Assembly: GCF_036345995.1 (NCBI RefSeq)
Contig: NZ_CP107796.1
Coordinates: forward strand, 1,178,001 to 1,242,000
Source: Streptomyces sp. NBC_00557
Lineage (GTDB): Bacteria; Actinomycetota; Actinomycetes; Streptomycetales; Streptomycetaceae
Reading direction: 5' to 3'
Length of the DNA: 64,000 nucleotides
Part shown: positions 58,574 to 64,000 of the stretch, in pieces
Layout of the letters: every line of letters begins with the position of its first letter
How positions within the stretch are numbered: the first letter of the stretch is position 1
Notes under the pieces: model-generated
Told to the model about the DNA's origin: nothing
Databases searched by the model: none
The model's input: only the letters and a program-made list of their open reading frames with translations
Made by a program: the position numbers and the translations under genes

Positions 58574-59497
58574 CTAAGGCCTGCTTTCTCCGCCTGGTGC
58601 GGCCCGCTCGAGCAGCTCGGCCCGGCCTATCGACTCCGCTCGGGAGGCCGGGACCGTGCAGGCGTGGGCGCCCGCGACCGCGCCGTAGCGGGCGCAGGTC
58701 TCAGGGGGCTCCCCGGTGAGGCGGCCGTAGAGGAACGCGGCGGCGAAGGCGTCGCCCGCGCCGTTGGAGTCCACCACCGGTGCGGGCGGCTCCGCCGCGG
58801 GCACCCGGGTCAGCTCGCCGCCGGCCAGCAGATACGCGCCCTCGGCTCCGGCGGTGGCGACCACCACCTCGGCCCGGCCCCGCCCGGCAATGCGCCGCAT
58901 GGTGCGCTCGGGGTCGGGCAGCTTGGCGGCGGAGAGGAAGACGACGTCGGCGGCGTGGGCGAACGGCTCGTGGTACGGGTTCTCGCCGTCCCAGTCGTGC
59001 AGGTCCGTGGACAGGCCGACGCCTGGGGAGGTGAGCACCGGCAGGGCCTCGGCGCAGGGCTGGGTGATCGTCACGTGCACGTGCCGGCTCGCCCCGGCGA
59101 GCATGCGCAGCAGCTCCGGCGGGAAGCGGTCGCCGGGGCGGGTGCGGCTGGTGTCGTACAGGGACAGGCGGCGGCCGTCCGGGCCGACCAGGTTGACCGC
59201 CCGCTTGGTGCCCGCCGGCTGCGGGAGCGCGGTCAGGGCAATGCCGTGCTCGCAGTGCAGGGCGCGTACGAGGTCGCCCTCCGGGTCGTCACCGAGCAGG
59301 TCGAGGTGGTGGGTGCGCAGGCCCAGTGCGGCGAGGCCCAGCGCGACGAAGTCGCCGGTCTGTCCGGCCCGGGTGCGGATCCCGGAGTCGATCATGTAGC
59401 TGTCGGCGTACGGCAGCGGCAGCTCGGGGACAGGGACGATCGTGTCGACCCCGGCCCCGCCCAGCACCAGGACGTCCGTCGGGGGGTGTGTGCTCAT
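58574..59497 (-). CDS. PfkB-family carbohydrate kinase
   Basis: Ribokinase/PfkB-type kinase of 307 aa. The N-terminal start is DVLVLGGAGVDTIVPV, the sugar-binding loop DSGIRTRAGQTGDFVALGLAALG (about 45-67), and the ATP/anion-hole motif PVVDSNGAGDAFAAAFLYGRL (about 237-257, with the catalytic Asp in GAGD). It phosphorylates a sugar or nucleoside; the exact one is not evident. The ATG at 59497 has GAGGG 7 nt upstream. It is convergent with the M1 peptidase gene at a distance of 11 bp. Confidence 0.9.
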   Translation of the reverse strand: MSTHPPTDVLVLGGAGVDTIVPVPELPLPYADSYMIDSGIRTRAGQTGDFVALGLAALGLRTHHLDLLGDDPEGDLVRALHCEHGIALTALPQPAGTKRAVNLVGPDGRRLSLYDTSRTRPGDRFPPELLRMLAGASRHVHVTITQPCAEALPVLTSPGVGLSTDLHDWDGENPYHEPFAHAADVVFLSAAKLPDPERTMRRIAGRGRAEVVVATAGAEGAYLLAGGELTRVPAAEPPAPVVDSNGAGDAFAAAFLYGRLTGEPPETCARYGAVAGAHACTVPASRAESIGRAELLERAAPGGESRP

Positions 59498-59620
59498 GCG
59501 CCGCCCTCTGTGTGGTCGTACACCGTCACCGCGTGTTCCACCGGACGGGCCGGGACTCTCGCCGTGGGACCTCCGAGCAGTGGCGATCCGGGCCGTACGT
59601 GGCCGGCCGTGCGGTTCACC

Positions 59621-59641
59621 GCGCCCCCCTTCGGGGGGCGC
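59621..59641. terminator. Short GC-rich hairpin upstream of the PfkB gene
   Basis: GCGCCCCCC-TTC-GGGGGGCGC is a perfect 9-bp stem with a 3-nt loop. It lies between the permease terminator and the kinase start and may be a second stop signal or a protein-binding hairpin. Confidence 0.4.
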
Positions 59642-59696
59642 CCCCGACCGTACACGGCAGGGCGCCGGGCCACGCCCGGGCCCCTGGGCCGACGGC

Positions 59697-59745
59697 ACGG
59701 TGGCGTCACCTCGGACGTAGGGGGTGTCCGACGTGACGCCACCGT
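59697..59745 (-). terminator. Long hairpin terminator of the amino-acid permease gene
   Basis: ACGGTGGCGTCAC and GTGACGCCACCGT pair over 13 bp; after one mismatch, TCGGAC/GTCCGA adds 6 bp around a 9-nt loop. It starts 32 bp after the permease stop codon. Confidence 0.75.
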
Positions 59746-59776
59746 GGGCGGTGCCACCGACGGTGGCGCTGAGCTG

Positions 59777-61252
59777 TTACCTGGTCAGCTGCGAGAGTTC
59801 GTCGTCGGTGCGGCGGTCCACCCGGCGGCGCACGGCGAACCAGCCGGCGACCAGCAGGACGGCGATCACCGGGATGAGCAGGACCGTCTTGCGGCCGACC
59901 TCGGGGTCGTTCCACATCATGCCAAGGCAGGCCAGCAGGAAGGCGATCGTGGCGATCTCGGTGACCGGGCTGAACTTCAGCTGGAAGTGCGGCCGGGTCG
60001 CGAGGCCCGCGCGGGCGCGGCGGACGAAGATCATGTGGCAGATCATGATGATCACCCAGGTGCTGACGATGCCGAGGGAGGCGACGTTCAGCACGATCTC
60101 GAAGGCCTGGCTGGGCATCAGGTAGTTCAGGCCGACGCCGAGGACGCAGACCGCGCAGGTCAGCAGGATGCCGCCGTAGGGCACCTGGCTGCGGCTCATG
60201 CGCGCGGTGAACCTGGGCGCGGAGCCCGCCATGGCCATCGAGCGCAGGATGCGGCCGGTGGAGTACAGGCCGGAGTTCAGCGAGGACATGGCGGCGGTCA
60301 GCACGACCAGGTTCATCACGTCACCGGCCGCCGGGACGCCGATCTTCGACAGGACCGTGACGAACGGGCTCTCGTCGGCGGAGTACACGGAGCCCGGCAG
60401 CAGCAGGGCCAGCAGCACGACCGAGCCGACGTAGAACAGGCCCACGCGCCACATGATCGAGTTGACCGCGCGCGGCACGATCTTCTCCGGCTCGGCGGTC
60501 TCGCCCGCCGCGACGCCCACCAGCTCCAGGGCCGCGTAGGCGAAGATCACGCCCTGCATGACCAGGACGACCGGCATCACGCCGTGCGGGAAGACGCCGC
60601 CGTGGCCGGTGATCACGCTCAGGCCGGGGGTGTGGCCGCCGACCTTGTGCTGGGTGGCGAGCAGGAAAACGCTGATCAGCATGAAGCCGACGATGGTGGC
60701 GACCTTGATGATCGAGAACCAGAACTCCATCTCGCCGAAGATCTTCACCGAGATCAGGTTCACGGCGAGGACCACCGCGAGGGCGATCAGCGCCAGCACC
60801 CACTGCGGGATCGAGGTGAAGAAGCTCCAGTAGTGCGTGTAGAGCGCGATCGCGGTGATGTCGGCGATACCGGTGGTCGACCAGTTCAGGAAGTACATCC
60901 AGCCGGCGACGTAGGCGCCCTTCTCGCCGAGGAACTCGCGCGCGTACGACACGAAGGAGCCGGAGGACGGGCGGTACAGGACCAGCTCGCCCAGGGCCCG
61001 GACGACGAAGAAGGCGAACACGCCGCAGACCAGGTAGGCCAGGGCGAGTGCCGGGCCGGCGTTGTGCAGGCGGCCGCCGGCGCCGAGGAGGAGGCCGGTG
61101 CCGATGGCGCCGCCGATGGCGATCATGTTGATGTGGCGGGCCTTGAGGTCCTTGCTGTAACCGGCGTCGCCCGCGTCCGCGGGCGTCCGGGCCGCCTGCG
61201 CCGTCTGGGTGCGGGCGGCGGCCTGTGCCGATTCCACGGCGTCCTTGCTCAC
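59777..61252 (-). CDS. Amino-acid permease, APC family (AnsP/GabP-like)
   Basis: Permease of 491 aa with about 12 helices. The N-terminal signature is KARHINMIAIGGAIGTGLLL (about residues 30-49), typical of the AAT subgroup that includes asparagine and GABA permeases. Other markers are SFVSYAREFLGEKGAYVAGW, FAYAALELVGVAAGETAEPE and IVPRAVNSIMWRVGLFY. The start is the GTG at 61252, with AGGAAGTG upstream; the longer frame to 61396 is not supported. The exact amino acid cannot be read. A MerR regulator gene is divergent, about 235 bp away, and may control it. Confidence 0.92.
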   Translation of the reverse strand: MSKDAVESAQAAARTQTAQAARTPADAGDAGYSKDLKARHINMIAIGGAIGTGLLLGAGGRLHNAGPALALAYLVCGVFAFFVVRALGELVLYRPSSGSFVSYAREFLGEKGAYVAGWMYFLNWSTTGIADITAIALYTHYWSFFTSIPQWVLALIALAVVLAVNLISVKIFGEMEFWFSIIKVATIVGFMLISVFLLATQHKVGGHTPGLSVITGHGGVFPHGVMPVVLVMQGVIFAYAALELVGVAAGETAEPEKIVPRAVNSIMWRVGLFYVGSVVLLALLLPGSVYSADESPFVTVLSKIGVPAAGDVMNLVVLTAAMSSLNSGLYSTGRILRSMAMAGSAPRFTARMSRSQVPYGGILLTCAVCVLGVGLNYLMPSQAFEIVLNVASLGIVSTWVIIMICHMIFVRRARAGLATRPHFQLKFSPVTEIATIAFLLACLGMMWNDPEVGRKTVLLIPVIAVLLVAGWFAVRRRVDRRTDDELSQLTR

Positions 61253-61451
61253 GGGTGGTTCACTTCCTGGTGCGCCCGGTCCTCGTGGGCCCGGGGGACG
61301 TGCAGGGCTCGGTCCGCACCACCCTGGTGAGTCGGGGCACAGACCGAGACAGCAGCTTCCCAGACATGGGCCTGTCTCCGCGGTGGCCCAGGTCACAGAG
61401 CGTTACTTCTCACACGATCAACTCAGCGTCCACACGACGTTCACCACAGGT

Positions 61452-61479
61452 TTCACAGCGTTGGTGAGACAGCGATACT
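61452..61479 (+). promoter_or_regulatory. Leaderless promoter of the MerR gene
   Basis: TTCACA (61452-61457) and GATACT (61474-61479) are 16 bp apart. The -10 box ends 7 nt before the ATG at 61487 and no ribosome site exists. Tracts such as TTCACCACAGGTTTCACAG nearby hint at further operator repeats. Confidence 0.55.
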
Positions 61480-61486
61480 GCTGCAC

Positions 61487-62194
61487 ATGACCACCGACGT
61501 CGGGGACACGCCCCTCACCATCGACGAGCTGGCCGCCCGGGCGGGCGTCACGGTGCGCACCGTCCGCTTCTACGGCAGCAAGGGCCTGCTGCCGCCGCCG
61601 GTGATCGGCCCGCGCCGGGTGGGGCACTACGGGCCGGAGCACCTGGCGCGGCTGGCTTTGATCGAGGAGCTGCAGCGGCAGGGCATGACGCTGTCGGCGA
61701 TCGAGCGCTACCTGCGCCGGCTGCCCGCGGACCTCTCCCCGCACGACCTGGCCATTCACCGCGCGGTGGTCGCCTCCTGGGCGCCGGACGAAGTGGAGAC
61801 GGTGTCCCGGGAGGAACTCGGGCGACGGGCGGGACGGGCGCTCACCGACGAGGACCTGGAGCGGCTCGCGGCGATGAACGTGGTCGCCGCGGCGGAGGAC
61901 GGCGCCTTCCGGGTCGACTCCGGGCTGCTCCGGCTCGGCGTGCAGCTGCTGGACGTGCCCCTGTCGCAGGAGGCGATCCTCGCGGCGCGCAAGGTGCTCG
62001 TCGAGCACTCGCGCGCCGCGGCTCACGAGCTCTCCCAGCTCCTGCGCGGCGAGGTCGCCGAGCGTGACGCCCGGGACGTGAGGTCGCTGTCGGCGCACAT
62101 GCACCCCTTGGTGGTGCAGGCGCTGCTGACGACGTTCCAGCGGTCGCTGCGCGAGGAGCTGAGCGAGTGGATCACCCGGTCAGGAACGGGCTGA
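61487..62194 (+). CDS. MerR-family transcriptional regulator
   Basis: Regulator of 235 aa. The MerR winged HTH is LTIDELAARAGVTVRTVRFYGSKGLLPPP (in parts: LTIDELAARAGVTVRTVRFY, residues 10-29), followed by RRVGHYGPEHLARLALIEEL and QGMTLSAIERYL. A long C-terminal domain of about 150 residues has no Cys cluster, so a metal ligand is unlikely; it probably senses an organic effector. Its stop overlaps the convergent FadB/FadJ-type gene by 15 bp. Position suggests control of that gene, of the permease, or of itself. Confidence 0.9.
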   Translation: MTTDVGDTPLTIDELAARAGVTVRTVRFYGSKGLLPPPVIGPRRVGHYGPEHLARLALIEELQRQGMTLSAIERYLRRLPADLSPHDLAIHRAVVASWAPDEVETVSREELGRRAGRALTDEDLERLAAMNVVAAAEDGAFRVDSGLLRLGVQLLDVPLSQEAILAARKVLVEHSRAAAHELSQLLRGEVAERDARDVRSLSAHMHPLVVQALLTTFQRSLREELSEWITRSGTG

Positions 62195-64000
62195 GTCGGC
62201 GAACACCTCCCCTTTCCCGGCCTTCTCCACGAGCAGCGCCGGCGGGGTGAACCGCTCGCCATAGCGCTCGGCCAGCTCACGCGCGCGTGCCACGAATCCG
62301 GGCAGGCCGCCTTCGTAGCCGTTGATGTACTGGAGCACACCGCCGGTCCAGCCGGGGAAGCCGATGCCGAAGACCGACCCGATGTTGGCGTCGGCGACGG
62401 AGGTGAGGACGCCCTCCTCCAGGAGGCGCACGGTGTCCAGCGCCTCGGAGAAGAGCATCCGCTCCTGCATGTCCCGGAACGGGATCTCGTGGCCCGGCTT
62501 GGTGAAGTGCTCGCGCAGGCCCGGCCACAGCCCGGCGCGCTTGCCGTCCTCGGTGTAGTCGTAGAAGCCGGCGCCGCCGCTGCGGCCGGTGCGGCCGAAC
62601 TCGTCGACCATGCGGTCGATGACCGCCTCCGCCGGGTGCGCGGTCCAGGTACCGCCGGCCTCCTCAACCGCCCGCCTGGTCTCGTTGCGGATCTTGCGCG
62701 GCAGGGTGAGGGTCAGCTCGTCCATCAGGGACAGCACCTTGGCCGGGTAGCCGGCCTGGGCTGCGGCCTGTTCCACGGAGGCGGGCTCGATGCCCTCGCC
62801 GACCATGGCGACGCCCTCGTTGATGAAGTGGCCGATCACCCGTGAGGTGAAGAAGCCGCGCGAGTCGTTGACGACGATCGGCGTCTTGCTGATCTGCCGG
62901 ACCAGGTCGAAGGCGCGGGCGAGGGCCTCGTCGCCGGTGCGCTCGCCCTTGATGATCTCGACCAGCGGCATCTTGTCGACCGGCGAGAAGAAGTGCAGCC
63001 CGATGAAGTCGGCCTGGCGCTCCACGCCCTCGGCGAGGGTGGTGATGGGCAGGGTGGAGGTGTTCGAACACAGCAGGGCGTCGGGCGCGACGACGGACTG
63101 GACCTCCTGGAACACCTTGTGCTTGAGGGCGGTGTCCTCGAAGACGGCCTCGATCACGGCGTCGCAGCCGGCGAGGCCGGACACGTCGGCCGTGGGCGTG
63201 ATCCGGGCCAGCAGCGCGTCCGCCTTCTCCTGGCTGGTACGGCCCTTGGCGACGGCCTTGGCGCACAGCTGCTCGGAGTAGCCCTTGCCCTTGACGGCCG
63301 CCTCCAGGGAGACGTCCTTCAGCACGACGTCGATGCCCGCGCGGGCGCAGGAGTAGGCGATGCCGGCGCCCATCATGCCCGCGCCGAGGACGGCGACCCG
63401 GCGGACCTGGCGGGGCTCGACGCCCTTCGGGCGGTTGGCGCCGGAGTTGACCGCCTGGAGGTCGAAGAAGAACGCCTGGATCATGTTCTTGGCGGTCTGC
63501 CCGGTGACCAGCTCGGTGAAGTAGCGGGTCTCGATGGTGCTCGCGGTCTCGAAGTCGACCTGGGAGCCCTCGACGGCCGCGGCCATGATGGCGCGCGGGG
63601 CCGGGTAGGGGGCGCCGTTCGTCTGCTTGCGCAGGTTGGCGGGGAAGGCGGGCAGGTTGGCGGCGAACTTCGGGTTCGCGGGGGTGCCGCCCGGGATCCT
63701 GTAGCCGGGGACGTCCCAGGGCTGGTGGGACTCGGGGTGGGCGTCGATGAAGGCGCGGGCCTTGGCGAGCATCTCCTCCTCGGTCGCGGCCACATCGTGG
63801 ACCAGGCCGTTCTCCAGGGCACGGCGCGGGTTGTACTGGGTGCCCTGCAGCAGCACCTTCAGCAGCGCGTCGGTGATGCCCATCAGGCGCACGGTGCGGG
63901 TGACGCCGCCGCCCGCGGGCAGCAGGCCCAGCGTGACCTCGGGCAGCCCGATCTTGGAGCCGGGGGCGTCCAGGGCGATGCGGTGGTGGGAGGCGAGCGC
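62180..64000 (-). CDS. Fatty-acid oxidation multifunctional protein (FadB/FadJ type), C-terminal part
   Basis: The frame is open to the end of the window, so the first part (about 100 residues) lies outside; 606 residues are visible. The crotonase C-terminal half (SKIGLPEVTLGLLPAGGGVT near the window edge) is followed by the NAD-binding motif RRVAVLGAGMMGAGIAYSCARAG (about visible residue 200). The hydroxyacyl-CoA dehydrogenase core follows, with VIEAVFEDTALKHKVF, LCSNTSTLPITTLAEG and HFFSPVDKMPLVEII, then VVNDSRGFFTSRVIGHFINEG and a second C-terminal domain. It hydrates enoyl-CoA and oxidises 3-hydroxyacyl-CoA in beta-oxidation, probably with a thiolase encoded just upstream, outside the window. 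Its stop overlaps the MerR gene by 15 bp, convergently. Confidence 0.95.
   Translation of the reverse strand, partial: ALASHHRIALDAPGSKIGLPEVTLGLLPAGGGVTRTVRLMGITDALLKVLLQGTQYNPRRALENGLVHDVAATEEEMLAKARAFIDAHPESHQPWDVPGYRIPGGTPANPKFAANLPAFPANLRKQTNGAPYPAPRAIMAAAVEGSQVDFETASTIETRYFTELVTGQTAKNMIQAFFFDLQAVNSGANRPKGVEPRQVRRVAVLGAGMMGAGIAYSCARAGIDVVLKDVSLEAAVKGKGYSEQLCAKAVAKGRTSQEKADALLARITPTADVSGLAGCDAVIEAVFEDTALKHKVFQEVQSVVAPDALLCSNTSTLPITTLAEGVERQADFIGLHFFSPVDKMPLVEIIKGERTGDEALARAFDLVRQISKTPIVVNDSRGFFTSRVIGHFINEGVAMVGEGIEPASVEQAAAQAGYPAKVLSLMDELTLTLPRKIRNETRRAVEEAGGTWTAHPAEAVIDRMVDEFGRTGRSGGAGFYDYTEDGKRAGLWPGLREHFTKPGHEIPFRDMQERMLFSEALDTVRLLEEGVLTSVADANIGSVFGIGFPGWTGGVLQYINGYEGGLPGFVARARELAERYGERFTPPALLVEKAGKGEVFADSARS

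Overview
The window is high-GC actinobacterial DNA, almost certainly a Streptomyces chromosome. Evidence includes strong third-position GC bias, many GTG starts, a complete four-gene 'conservon', small Streptomyces-type proteins, leaderless promoters, and a hopanoid operon whose order (hpnC-hpnD-small ORF-hpnE-prenyl synthase-shc-hpnG-hpnH-ispG-dxs-aminotransferase) matches what I recall from S. coelicolor. All functions are inferred from sequence motifs and family knowledge; no database search was possible.

Layout. 1-5.4 kb: end of a membrane protein, a GAF/SpoIIE-type phosphatase with a tiny coupled upstream ORF, a MASE1 membrane protein, tRNA-Pro(GGG), and a split transketolase behind a MerR/SoxR-like promoter. 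5.4-11.5 kb (minus strand): MFS exporter, YjbR-like protein, GNAT and XRE-cupin pair, LysR regulator, and the threonine-degradation pair tdh-kbl. 11.7-16.2 kb (minus): conservon cvnA-B-C-D plus a GAF gene. 16.6-22.2 kb: metallo-beta-lactamase-fold hydrolase, a decayed TetR gene, SGNH hydrolase, GH36 alpha-galactosidase and a tyrosine phosphatase.

22.3-35.9 kb (minus): an 11-gene hopanoid operon. It couples MEP-pathway steps (dxs, ispG) to prenyl diphosphate and squalene synthesis (HpnC/D/E), cyclisation (Shc) and side-chain chemistry (HpnH, HpnG, aminotransferase). An XRE-cupin regulator with a 40-aa membrane peptide follows, behind two palindromes one exact 20-bp period apart.

36.2-43.3 kb (minus): five overlapping genes (CDP-alcohol transferase with an extra N-terminal domain, nucleotidyltransferase, glycerol-1-phosphate-dehydrogenase-like enzyme, second CDP-alcohol transferase, glycosyltransferase) followed by an ABC-2 polysaccharide/teichoic-acid-type exporter. 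This looks like a complete route for making and exporting a CDP-polyol-derived glycolipid or wall polymer, and is the best candidate in the window for an undescribed system.

43.3-64 kb: a galE pseudogene with an internal deletion, CDF metal exporter, IPP isomerase, HATPase regulator, enoyl-CoA hydratase, a DJ-1/PfpI pseudogene, an LPFR small protein, Tex, an ABC-F ATPase, an uncharacterised 343-aa protein, D-amino-acid oxidase, a secreted X-Pro peptidase, a secreted M1 peptidase, a PfkB kinase, an amino-acid permease, a MerR regulator and the C-terminal part of a FadB/FadJ-type beta-oxidation protein cut by the window edge. No rRNA, CRISPR array, insertion sequence or phage gene was seen.
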